Source: a virus
DNA length: 33,792 nt
IMG/VR virus record: IMGVR_UViG_3300030106_001215
Coordinates: 1-33,792 of that record
Strand: one strand, 5' to 3'
The position numbers were made by a program, and so were the translations under genes. This document shows, piece after piece, positions 6,979 to 13,993 of the stretch. The first letter of the stretch is position 1; every line of letters begins with the position of its first letter. Below the pieces are notes generated by a model. The model was not told where the DNA came from. It did not search any database and was given only the letters and a program-made list of their open reading frames with translations.

Positions 6979-8609
6979 CTACAGCCGTAGTAGACATAGA
7001 AACAGACAGCTTAGATGCTAGTCGTATACATTGCATAGTAGCACAACATTATAAAACAGGAGAGATGCGTGAGTGGGTAGGAGATCAGTGTAAAGAATTT
7101 GGAGATTGGTCAAAGAAAATAGATACATTCATAATGCACAATGGTCTTAGCTTTGACGCTCCTGTCTTAAATAAATTAACAGGATCTAAAATATCTTCTT
7201 CACAAGTACGTGATACTTTATTGGAGTCTCAACTATTTAATCCCATCAGAGATGGAGGACATAGTTTAAAAGCATGGGGTAAAGAATTAAACTATCATAA
7301 GTTTGATTACGATGACTTCAATCATTTCACTCTTGAAATGCTAGACTATTGTAAACAAGACGTAGCATTAACCAGAAAAGTAGCGCAACGTCTTGAGTTA
7401 GAAGGCACAAAGTTTTCTAAAAAGTCTTATGAATTAGAAAGAGATGTTAGAGTTATTATAGATAATCAAGAACGTAATGGCTTTGCATTTAACATGAGAG
7501 AAGGTCAGTTACTCTTAGCTAAACTAGAAGATGAACAACATGAATTAGAAAAACAATCAATAGATATGTTTGAGCCTACTATTGTAGAGCTTAAAACTAA
7601 GACAAAAGAAATACCATTTAACATAGCATCTCGCCAACAAATAGCAGACCGCTTGATGAAACGTGGTTGGGAGCCAGATGTATACACAGAAAAAGGTAAT
7701 GTTGTAATTAATGAAGCTGTACTATCTAAAATTAAAATGCCAGAAGCAGAAATGTTTAGCAGATACTTTCTCCTACAAAAGAGAACTGGTCTTTTAAAAT
7801 CTTGGATAAAGGAATGTAGTAATGACTTACGTGTTCATGGTAGTGTTCTTACTCTTAAAACTATCACTGGCCGTATGGCTCACCACAGTCCCAACATGGC
7901 CCAAGTGCCAGCAGTCTATAGTCCTTATGGAAAAGAATGTAGAGCACTATGGGGAGTGTCAAACAGCGACACACATAAACTTGTAGGCACTGATGCAAGT
8001 GGTCTTGAACTTAGATGTCTTGCACATTATATGAACGATACTAATTTTACAGAGGAGGTTTTAACTGGTGACGTACATACTGCTAATCAAAGAGCAGCAG
8101 GATTAAAAACTAGAGATCAAGCTAAGACTTTTATCTATGCTTTTCTATATGGTGCAGGACCAGCTAAGATAGGTAAAGTTGTTGGTGGTTCTTCTTCTAC
8201 AGGACAAAGATTAATATCTAAGTTTTTATCTAATATGCCAGCTTTGAAAGTGCTAAGATCAAATGTATCAGAGGCTGCTCAGAGTGGAACTATTAAAGGT
8301 CTTGATGGCAGAAGACTACACATTAGATCAGAACATGCAGCATTAAACACTTTACTACAAGGTGCTGGTGCTATAGTCTGTAAGCAATGGCTTGTTCAGA
8401 TAAATGAAAAGGTTAGAAGATCTGGAGTTGACGCAAAGTTGGTAGCATCTGTTCATGATGAGTACCAATTTGAAGTAGCAAAACCAGATGTTCAGAGATT
8501 CTGTAAACTAACAAAGGAGGCAATGTACCAGACACAGAAAATATTTAATTTTAAATGTAACTTAGACTCTGATTATAAAGTTGGAAATAATTGGTCAGAA
8601 ACACATTAA
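6975..8609 (+). CDS. Family A DNA polymerase with 3'-5' exonuclease
   Basis: This 544-residue T7 gp5-type polymerase has the exonuclease motifs VVDIETDSL (D7, E9), HNGLSFDAPVL (N56, D61) and YCKQD (Y125, D129). The polymerase motifs are A, GTDASGLELRC (D340); B, RDQAKTFIYAFLYGAG (R380, K384, Y388); and C, VASVHDEYQFEV (H494, D495). Tyr at position 388, as in T7 Tyr526, predicts low discrimination against dideoxynucleotides. At 544 aa it is well short of T7 gp5 (704 aa), with a compact thumb and no obvious room for the thioredoxin-binding loop, so processivity probably relies on something else. It replicates the phage genome with the upstream helicase and downstream SSB. Confidence 0.95.
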   Translation: MTTAVVDIETDSLDASRIHCIVAQHYKTGEMREWVGDQCKEFGDWSKKIDTFIMHNGLSFDAPVLNKLTGSKISSSQVRDTLLESQLFNPIRDGGHSLKAWGKELNYHKFDYDDFNHFTLEMLDYCKQDVALTRKVAQRLELEGTKFSKKSYELERDVRVIIDNQERNGFAFNMREGQLLLAKLEDEQHELEKQSIDMFEPTIVELKTKTKEIPFNIASRQQIADRLMKRGWEPDVYTEKGNVVINEAVLSKIKMPEAEMFSRYFLLQKRTGLLKSWIKECSNDLRVHGSVLTLKTITGRMAHHSPNMAQVPAVYSPYGKECRALWGVSNSDTHKLVGTDASGLELRCLAHYMNDTNFTEEVLTGDVHTANQRAAGLKTRDQAKTFIYAFLYGAGPAKIGKVVGGSSSTGQRLISKFLSNMPALKVLRSNVSEAAQSGTIKGLDGRRLHIRSEHAALNTLLQGAGAIVCKQWLVQINEKVRRSGVDAKLVASVHDEYQFEVAKPDVQRFCKLTKEAMYQTQKIFNFKCNLDSDYKVGNNWSETH

Positions 8610-8614
8610 ATTAC

Positions 8615-8643
8615 TTGACAACTAAATTATGGTATGCTATTGT
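8615..8643 (+). promoter_or_regulatory. Candidate sigma70-type promoter for ssb
   Basis: TTGACA (8615-8620), 17 bases, then TATTGT (8638-8643), in one of the few non-coding gaps of the left arm (8610-8691). A perfect -35 and a 4/6 -10 would place the transcript start near 8650, ahead of the ssb gene. Confidence 0.5.
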
Positions 8644-8663
8644 GTATAAGTTACTAGACAATC

Positions 8664-8691
8664 AAGGCTGGAATAGTCCAGTGCAACTTAA
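8664..8691 (+). promoter_or_regulatory. Leader hairpin before ssb, possible SD bridging
   Basis: A perfect 5-bp stem, CTGGA (8668-8672) with TCCAG (8677-8681), closes an ATAG loop. AAGG (8664-8667) directly precedes the stem, and 10 bases separate the stem from the ATG at 8692. Folding would therefore place AAGG at a normal Shine-Dalgarno distance. There is no T-run, so it is not a terminator. An internal ATG at 8710 with GGAG at 8694 is the competing explanation. Confidence 0.35.
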
Positions 8692-9168
8692 ATGGAGAAC
8701 ATAAAGATCATGAATGATCCAATTTACATTACAGGAAAATGTCACTACGCTTCAATCATTGAACCCAATACAAAGTTTGACCCAGTATGGTCAATACAGA
8801 TTGAGGTAGACGATAATAACCGTTCTGTTATTGAGGGAGCTAATCTCAAGATAACAAACAAAGGTGATGATCGTGGTGACTTTGTTACCATCAAACGTAA
8901 AGTCATGCGTAAAGATGGCACAGAGCGTAAAGCTCCTATCGTTAAGGACTCACAAAATAATATGTGGGATGATAAGTTGATTGCCAATGGCAGTCTTGTA
9001 AATGTAAAAGCCATTCCTTATGAATGGGACTATGCTGGTAGGTCTGGCGTATCCGCTGACCTTGCTGCTGTTCAGGTTGTGGATTTTATTGAATACGCAA
9101 ATAGCAAGGAAGACTTTGCCCCGGTTGACGGTGGTTACGTACAAGAGTCAGCCTCAGTTCCCTTCTAA
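8692..9168 (+). CDS. ssb: T7 gp2.5-like single-stranded DNA-binding protein
   Basis: This protein has 158 residues from 8692, or 152 from the internal ATG at 8710 (MNDPIYITGKCHYASI), which has GGAG upstream. The pattern of a beta-rich OB-fold domain (YITGKCHYASIIEPN, FVTIKRKVMRKDGTERKAP, LVNVKAIPYEW), an acidic linker and a terminal Phe (SASVPF) matches gp2.5-type phage SSBs, whose C-terminal aromatic residue contacts polymerase and helicase. It coats single-stranded DNA during replication and recombination. It has its own candidate promoter and a leader hairpin, and a second hairpin lies after its stop, so it may be expressed separately at a high level. Confidence 0.75.
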   Translation: MENIKIMNDPIYITGKCHYASIIEPNTKFDPVWSIQIEVDDNNRSVIEGANLKITNKGDDRGDFVTIKRKVMRKDGTERKAPIVKDSQNNMWDDKLIANGSLVNVKAIPYEWDYAGRSGVSADLAAVQVVDFIEYANSKEDFAPVDGGYVQESASVPF

Positions 9169-9170
9169 CT

Positions 9171-9220
9171 AAGGAGAGGGGGAGTGGTGTTTCCTCTCTG
9201 CACTGCTCCCCCATTTTACA
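9171..9220 (+). promoter_or_regulatory. Hairpin that brings a distant SD to the exonuclease start (or terminator)
   Basis: Arms 9178-9189 and 9201-9212 pair over 12 bp (two G-U pairs) around an 11-base loop. AAGGAG (9171-9176) lies one base before the stem, and 8 bases (ATTTTACA) separate the stem from the ATG at 9221. The exonuclease has no Shine-Dalgarno in the linear sequence, so folding would create a 9-base spacing. The TTTT after the stem also allows a weak terminator. GAGAGG (9174-9179) could instead pair with CCTCTC (9193-9198), which would hide the SD. Confidence 0.55.
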
Positions 9221-10090
9221 ATGAAAACTATTGATACTCTTGTAGAAGATATATATAATTTATTTAATCTTGATCCTATAGATATGGATGAAGAAGAAGT
9301 AGATAAACACATAGATACTTTTGGTGAAATGCTGAAGGTGCATATTAAAGAATTTTTATATGACGTTCCTAGAGATAGGAAAGGTTTAAGATTATCTGCA
9401 ATAGGTAAACCAGACAGACAGATTTGGTTTGATATAAATAAACCTATTGAAGAGCATCAACTTAAACCATCAACTAGAATAAAGTTTTTATATGGTTATA
9501 TTTTAGAAGAGCTTTTACTTTTGTTCTCCACTATTGCAGGGCATGAAGTTAAAGATCAACAAAAAGAAGTATACATTGATGGTGTAGCTGGTCATCAAGA
9601 CTCTGTTATTGATGGTGTTCTTGTTGACTGCAAGTCTGCTAGTGGTTTTGGTTTTGATAAATTTAAAAGAAATAATTTATTAGAAGATGATCCTTTTGGT
9701 TACGTTGCTCAAGTATCTGCTTACGCACAAGCTAATGATATAGATAGTGCAGCATTTCTTGCTATAAATAAATCTACTGGAGAGATATGCTTATCTAAAA
9801 TACATCAGATGGATATGATCAATGCAACAGCAAGAGTCAAACATCTTAAAGATGTCGTTAATAAAAATAGTTTGCCTGATAAGTGTTATGCTGATATACC
9901 TGATGGCAAGTCTGGTAATCGTAAGCTTTCTGTTGGTTGTGTCTATTGTAGTCATAAGCAAACATGTTGGTCTGACTCTAATAAAGGTAAAGGATTACGT
10001 GTATTTAAATATTCAAAAGGTAACAGGTTTTTAACACACGTAGAAAAAGAACCAGATGTAGAAGAAGTATATGCATTGGAAGTATCGTAA
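9221..10090 (+). CDS. PD-(D/E)XK exonuclease, Cas4/RecB-like
   Basis: This 289-residue protein shows the ordered motifs of the RecB/Cas4 nuclease family: a Glu in YILEELLL (about 97), GHQDSVIDG (124-132), VDCKS (D136, K138) and AQVSAYAQ (Q164, Y168, the QxxxY motif). Downstream is a cysteine cluster CVYCSHKQTC (C240, C243, C249) with a further Cys at 222, similar to the iron-sulfur ligands of Cas4 and AddB. It sits where T7 has its gp6 exonuclease and probably degrades host DNA, removes primers, or processes ends in recombination with the SSB. Fe-S binding is inferred from spacing only. No Shine-Dalgarno lies directly upstream; see the hairpin at 9171-9220. Confidence 0.8.
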   Translation: MKTIDTLVEDIYNLFNLDPIDMDEEEVDKHIDTFGEMLKVHIKEFLYDVPRDRKGLRLSAIGKPDRQIWFDINKPIEEHQLKPSTRIKFLYGYILEELLLLFSTIAGHEVKDQQKEVYIDGVAGHQDSVIDGVLVDCKSASGFGFDKFKRNNLLEDDPFGYVAQVSAYAQANDIDSAAFLAINKSTGEICLSKIHQMDMINATARVKHLKDVVNKNSLPDKCYADIPDGKSGNRKLSVGCVYCSHKQTCWSDSNKGKGLRVFKYSKGNRFLTHVEKEPDVEEVYALEVS

Positions 10091-10466
10091 GAAACCAGAT
10101 CCAAATACACACTTTGGTTTCGTTTATAAAATAACAAACAAGAAAACAAAAAAATCTTACATAGGTTGTAAACAATATTTCATAACTCGAAAAGGTAAAA
10201 AGGTAGAGTCTAATTGGAAAGTATATACAGGATCTAGTAAATACTTAAATGAAGATATAAAAAACTTAGGTAAACGTGCATTTAAATTTGAGATTATTTG
10301 TGAATGTAAAAATAAAAGAAGTTTAAAATACTATGAGTGTTACTATCAAGTAATAAACCATGTATTAACAGCAACCCTAGAGGGAACAGATGAACCAGCC
10401 TTCTACAATAATTATGTAGGAGGTAAATTTTATAGGCCAGTACAAGAACCTCCAGATGGAAGATGA
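10071..10466 (+). CDS. GIY-YIG-like nuclease
   Basis: This 131-residue protein has FGFVYKITNKKTKKSYIGCK (residues 15-34), where FVY and YIG at about 11-residue spacing match the GIY-YIG core. It continues with WKVYTGSSKYLNEDI (49-63), FKFEII (71-76), a candidate catalytic Glu at 89 in YYECYY, and FYNNYVGG. The family makes single- or double-strand cuts in DNA and includes freestanding phage homing endonucleases and repair nucleases. It starts 20 bases inside the exonuclease gene and overlaps the next gene by 11 bases, which suggests a long-resident gene and not a recent insertion. The substrate is unknown. Confidence 0.7.
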   Translation: MHWKYRKKPDPNTHFGFVYKITNKKTKKSYIGCKQYFITRKGKKVESNWKVYTGSSKYLNEDIKNLGKRAFKFEIICECKNKRSLKYYECYYQVINHVLTATLEGTDEPAFYNNYVGGKFYRPVQEPPDGR

Positions 10467-10779
10467 ATTAGAACAAAAAGAATCTTTATATGATTTAACA
10501 GGAAAAGATCCTGATCGAAGTTTGAACTTAGCAATTATTTTAAGAGCACTGCTTGACTTATCTAAACCTAAAGATGATAATGAAACAGTAGAAACATCTT
10601 TGCTGAGAGATCAAGCTCATGCATGGGTCTTTGCCTCTATTGGTGTTACATGTGAGAACTTTGTTTACACTTGTGAATTAGCTGGCGTTGATCCTAAAAC
10701 AATAAGAACTTTTGCTGTTAAAGCTGTTACATCAAAAGATAATACAGAGATGAGGAAAAAGTTACATTCTTTTTTATAG
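10456..10779 (+). CDS. Hypothetical helical protein
   Basis: This 107-residue protein has an acidic N-terminus and several predicted helices (LNLAIILRALLDLSKPKDD, HAWVFASIGVTCENFVYTCE). The segment LAGVDPKTIRTFAVKAV has a helix-turn-helix-like rhythm. It lies between the nuclease and the DUF3310 gene in the replication arm. From memory, similar proteins occur in marine podoviruses without known function. Confidence 0.6.
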   Translation: MEDELEQKESLYDLTGKDPDRSLNLAIILRALLDLSKPKDDNETVETSLLRDQAHAWVFASIGVTCENFVYTCELAGVDPKTIRTFAVKAVTSKDNTEMRKKLHSFL

Positions 10780-10787
10780 AGGGGAAC

Positions 10788-11054
10788 ATGTCTAAAAGAA
10801 ACGAATCAAGAGATGAATATATACTGAGAAAAATGAAAGAAGAATCATCACTAGAAAAACAAATAGGTGGAGATCACTACAAAGATTGTGCGATACAGCC
10901 TATAGAATATATAGAAAAAAATAACTTAACATTTTGTGAGGGTAATATTGTTAAGTATATAACGAGACATCGTACAAAAGGGGAGGGTAGGAAAGACATA
11001 GAAAAAGTAATACACTACGCAGAAATGATTTTAGATTTATACTACAATGAGTAG
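10788..11054 (+). CDS. DUF3310 protein (T7 gp1.7-related)
   Basis: This 88-residue protein carries the full DUF3310 signature: IGGDHYKDCAIQPIEYIE, then LTFCEGNIVKYITRHRTKG and KDIEKVIHYAEMILDL. In T7 the larger gp1.7 with a related domain acts as a nucleoside monophosphate kinase for dTMP and dGMP; short DUF3310 proteins are widespread in phages. Placement directly before nrdA fits a role in nucleotide supply. Kinase activity of the short form is an inference. AGAGGGG precedes the start. Confidence 0.8.
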   Translation: MSKRNESRDEYILRKMKEESSLEKQIGGDHYKDCAIQPIEYIEKNNLTFCEGNIVKYITRHRTKGEGRKDIEKVIHYAEMILDLYYNE

Positions 11055-11060
11055 GGGCAA

Positions 11061-12851
11061 ATGATTAAAGACGGTATTACAATCTCTCCTGAGAGAGACA
11101 ATCTTTTTGATGAGTTAGGGATCACTCGTCTTAAAGAGGCTTACATGATGGACGATGAGATCTCACCACAGGAGAGGTTTGCTTATGTATCTAGCTGTTT
11201 TGGTTCTAATAAAGATCATGCTCAAAGATTGTATGAGTACGCTTCAAAACATTGGCTTTCGTATTCAACGCCTATACTATCGTATGGACGATCTAAACGT
11301 GGGCTTCCTATTTCTTGCTATCTTAATTATATTGATGATAGCTCTCAGGGGTTAGTGGAGAATTTAAGTGAGACTAATTGGCTTTCTATGCTTGGTGGTG
11401 GTGTTGGCGTTGGTTTTGGCATACGTTCATCCGATGATAAGTCCACCGGAGTTATGCCCCACCTCAAGATGTATGACGCATCCAGCCTAGCATACAGACA
11501 AGGTAGAACTCGCAGAGGTTCTTATGCTGCTTATCTAGATATATCACATCCAGACATACTTATGTTTCTTGAGATGCGTAAACCAACTGGAGATCAAAAC
11601 TTTCGTTGTCTTAATATGCATCATGGTATTAATATATCAGATGAGTTTATGGGTGTTCTTGAACACTGCATGGTTAATCCATTTGCTGATGATTCATGGG
11701 ATCTAGTTGATCCACATAGTAAAGAAATACGTGATGTTGTTTCAGCTAAAGAACTGTGGCAGCGTATACTTGAGATGCGTATGCAAACAGGTGAGCCTTA
11801 TTTACATTTTATAGATAAGTCTAATGCTGATATGCCATCATGGTTAAAACAAAAAGGATTAAAAATAAATCAGTCTAATCTTTGCTCAGAGATTATTCTT
11901 CCTACATCAGAAGATAGAACTGCTGTATGTTGTTTGTCATCTGTTAATTTAGAATACTTTGATGAGTGGTCAAAAGATAAAATGTTTTTACCAGATACTC
12001 TGGAGATGCTAGATAATGTTTTGGAAAATTTTATTCTCAACGCTCCTGATACTATTCGTCGTGCTCGTTATAGTGCGAAACAAGAGCGCAGTGTCGGGGT
12101 GGGAGCACTTGGATTTCACGCATATCTACAGAGCAAAGGTGTCCCATTTGATTGTGCGTTAGCTAAGTCTCACAACATTAGAATGTTTAAACATATTAGA
12201 GAAGGTTTGGATCAAGCTAATAGAAGTTTAGCTTTAGTTCGAGGTGAGGCTCCTGATGCTATAGGTACAGGACTAAGGTGTAGTCATGTTATGGCTATTG
12301 CACCTAATGCTTCTAGCTCTATTATCATGGGTAATACTTCTCCATCAATAGAACCTTGGAGAGCTAATGCTTATAGACAAGATACTCTTAGTGGATCTTT
12401 CTTAAATAAAAACAAGTTTTTAGATAGTCTTATTAAGACTAAATGTGAAGAAGATACTAAGCTAAACTATGATCGAATCTGGTCTAGTATCATAGCCAAT
12501 GATGGTTCTGTGCAGCATCTTAGATGCCTGTCACCTGAAGAGAAAGAGATATTTAAAACAGCTATGGAAATAGATCAACGATGGGTTATAGAACACGCAT
12601 CAGATAGACAACAATACATTGACCAATCACAATCTCTTAATGTATTCTTTAGACCTGATGCTGAGATTAAGTACTTACATGCTATACACTACATGGCATG
12701 GAGGAAAGGACTGAAGACTATGTACTATTGTCGTTCAGAAAAGATTGGTAAGGCTGACAAAGTTAGTCGTAAGATTGAGAGACAGATTATTAATGAGTTA
12801 GATATGGAAGCATTGGCATCTGGGGATGAGTGCCTTGCTTGTGAAGGATAA
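11061..12851 (+). CDS. nrdA: Ribonucleotide reductase class I, large (alpha) subunit
   Basis: This 596-residue protein reduces ribonucleoside diphosphates to deoxy forms. Visible catalytic elements are C86 in GLPISCYL, the SNLCSEI site (N273, C275, E277), the partner cysteine in AVCCLSS (290-291), the radical-path tyrosines in TMYYCRSE (Y555, Y556) and the redox pair C591/C594 in the tail GDECLACEG. APNASSSIIMGNTSPSIEP is the conserved loop near the active site. It is about 165 residues shorter than E. coli NrdA because the N-terminal ATP-cone is absent, so dATP feedback inhibition is probably lost. The matching small subunit is at 13974-14957, separated by a homing endonuclease and two small genes. 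Acts in the cytoplasm as an alpha2beta2-type complex. Confidence 0.95.
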   Translation: MIKDGITISPERDNLFDELGITRLKEAYMMDDEISPQERFAYVSSCFGSNKDHAQRLYEYASKHWLSYSTPILSYGRSKRGLPISCYLNYIDDSSQGLVENLSETNWLSMLGGGVGVGFGIRSSDDKSTGVMPHLKMYDASSLAYRQGRTRRGSYAAYLDISHPDILMFLEMRKPTGDQNFRCLNMHHGINISDEFMGVLEHCMVNPFADDSWDLVDPHSKEIRDVVSAKELWQRILEMRMQTGEPYLHFIDKSNADMPSWLKQKGLKINQSNLCSEIILPTSEDRTAVCCLSSVNLEYFDEWSKDKMFLPDTLEMLDNVLENFILNAPDTIRRARYSAKQERSVGVGALGFHAYLQSKGVPFDCALAKSHNIRMFKHIREGLDQANRSLALVRGEAPDAIGTGLRCSHVMAIAPNASSSIIMGNTSPSIEPWRANAYRQDTLSGSFLNKNKFLDSLIKTKCEEDTKLNYDRIWSSIIANDGSVQHLRCLSPEEKEIFKTAMEIDQRWVIEHASDRQQYIDQSQSLNVFFRPDAEIKYLHAIHYMAWRKGLKTMYYCRSEKIGKADKVSRKIERQIINELDMEALASGDECLACEG

Positions 12852-12861
12852 GGAGATTACT

Positions 12862-13410
12862 ATGGAACTTACTGCTGAAATAGTTAGAGAATTATTACAC
12901 TATAATCCTAATACTGGAGATCTTTTTTGGAAAGAAAGACCTCTAAAATATTTTAAAAATGAAGTTGATGCACGTAAATGGAACAGTAGATATTCTGGTA
13001 AGAAAACATTTGCTTCTATCGTTCGTGAAAAAAATGGCAGGATTAAAAACAAAACAGGTGTAATTTTTAAAAAACATTATCTATCACATCGTTTAATTTG
13101 GCTACACTATTATGGTTATTGGCCTAAAGATGAAATAGATCATATTAATCACGATCCAACTGATAATAGAATAATAAATCTTAGAGAAGTATCTCGTTCT
13201 GAAAATCAAAAAAATATGAAACTTGGAAAAAATAGTACAACTGGACATACTGGAGTCTGTTGGGATACTAAAAGGAAAAAATACAGAGCACATATTGTGA
13301 TTGATTATAAATATATCCATTTAGGACGTTACGATACTTTAAAAGAAGCAGTAGAAGCTAGACATCTAGCAAATATAAATTATAATTTTCACCCTAATCA
13401 CGGTAAATAG
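12862..13410 (+). CDS. HNH homing endonuclease with AP2-like DNA-binding domain
   Basis: The start at 12862 is chosen because AAGGAG lies 6 bases upstream; an in-frame ATG at 12826 lies within nrdA. The 182-residue product has an N-terminal NPNTGDLFWKERP segment, then an HNH_3-type core with SHRLIWLHYYGYWP (H77), EIDHINHDPTDNRIINLREV (D93, H94, N102) and SENQKN. The C-terminal block TGHTGVCWDTKRKKYRAHIV through GRYDTLKEAVEARHLAN is an AP2-like DNA-binding domain. This is a standard freestanding phage homing endonuclease, sitting between nrdA and nrdB. It probably cuts an RNR gene of related phages to spread itself. It appears intact. Confidence 0.9.
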   Translation: MELTAEIVRELLHYNPNTGDLFWKERPLKYFKNEVDARKWNSRYSGKKTFASIVREKNGRIKNKTGVIFKKHYLSHRLIWLHYYGYWPKDEIDHINHDPTDNRIINLREVSRSENQKNMKLGKNSTTGHTGVCWDTKRKKYRAHIVIDYKYIHLGRYDTLKEAVEARHLANINYNFHPNHGK

Positions 13411-13412
13411 TT

Positions 13413-13700
13413 ATGGCTAAATTTATAATAATTATTGTAATGTTCTTTCCAAACTTTGAAGATTATCTAGGTGGTAATACATTTATTGTTAGTCACAAAC
13501 ACGATAAAGAATTAGTGTTTGAAACTCAGATAGAGTGTTTTGACTACATTACAGAAAACATTAGCGATCTGGTATTGTTTGGTAAGGAAACTTATAGTTA
13601 CATAGAGGGTGCAGAAGTAAGTGAGTTTCTTTGTGTAACTAAAGAAGACTCTAAAGAATTTGAAAAAATAGAGAAAGAAGAGAGAGGTATTGATACATGA
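13413..13700 (+). CDS. Hypothetical protein
   Basis: This 95-residue protein has a hydrophobic start (MAKFIIIIVMFF), too short for a confident membrane anchor, followed by a beta/helix domain with IECFDYITENISDLVLFGKE and a very acidic C-terminus. It overlaps the next gene as ATGA and lies within the nrdA-nrdB interval. No clear ribosome-binding site precedes it. Function unknown. Confidence 0.55.
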   Translation: MAKFIIIIVMFFPNFEDYLGGNTFIVSHKHDKELVFETQIECFDYITENISDLVLFGKETYSYIEGAEVSEFLCVTKEDSKEFEKIEKEERGIDT

Positions 13701-13993
13701 TTAAGTACATAGGAAGTTGTTGGATGTCTATAATGGACAATAGATACAACCCACTAAGTAGTATACCAAGTATGTCAGTTAGGCATATGATAATGCAAGT
13801 CTTAGCATGGATGTGGTGTATTATATTTAGTATTTATGTTGGATCTTTTGTTGTATTTGGTATATCTGCAATAGCACACATACTGTTGATAGCAGGTCTA
13901 TTTGTAACTGCTATAACTTTTAAATTAGCAAAAGATAAACCTGAGATATTTACAGGTGGTTTAGGAAGAGCACATGGGGGCGAACATGAATAA
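13697..13993 (+). CDS. Small membrane protein between RNR genes
   Basis: This 98-residue protein has two closely spaced hydrophobic segments, about residues 31-52 (MIMQVLAWMWCIIFSIYVGS) and 56-76 (SAIAHILLIAGLFVTAITF), with a short cytoplasmic tail. It starts with an ATGA overlap and ends 20 bases into nrdB. From memory, similar two-helix proteins with SVRHMIMQVLAWMWC occur in marine phages, but the role is unknown. Its coupling to nrdB suggests shared expression and not necessarily shared function. Confidence 0.65.
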   Translation: MIKYIGSCWMSIMDNRYNPLSSIPSMSVRHMIMQVLAWMWCIIFSIYVGSFVVFGISAIAHILLIAGLFVTAITFKLAKDKPEIFTGGLGRAHGGEHE

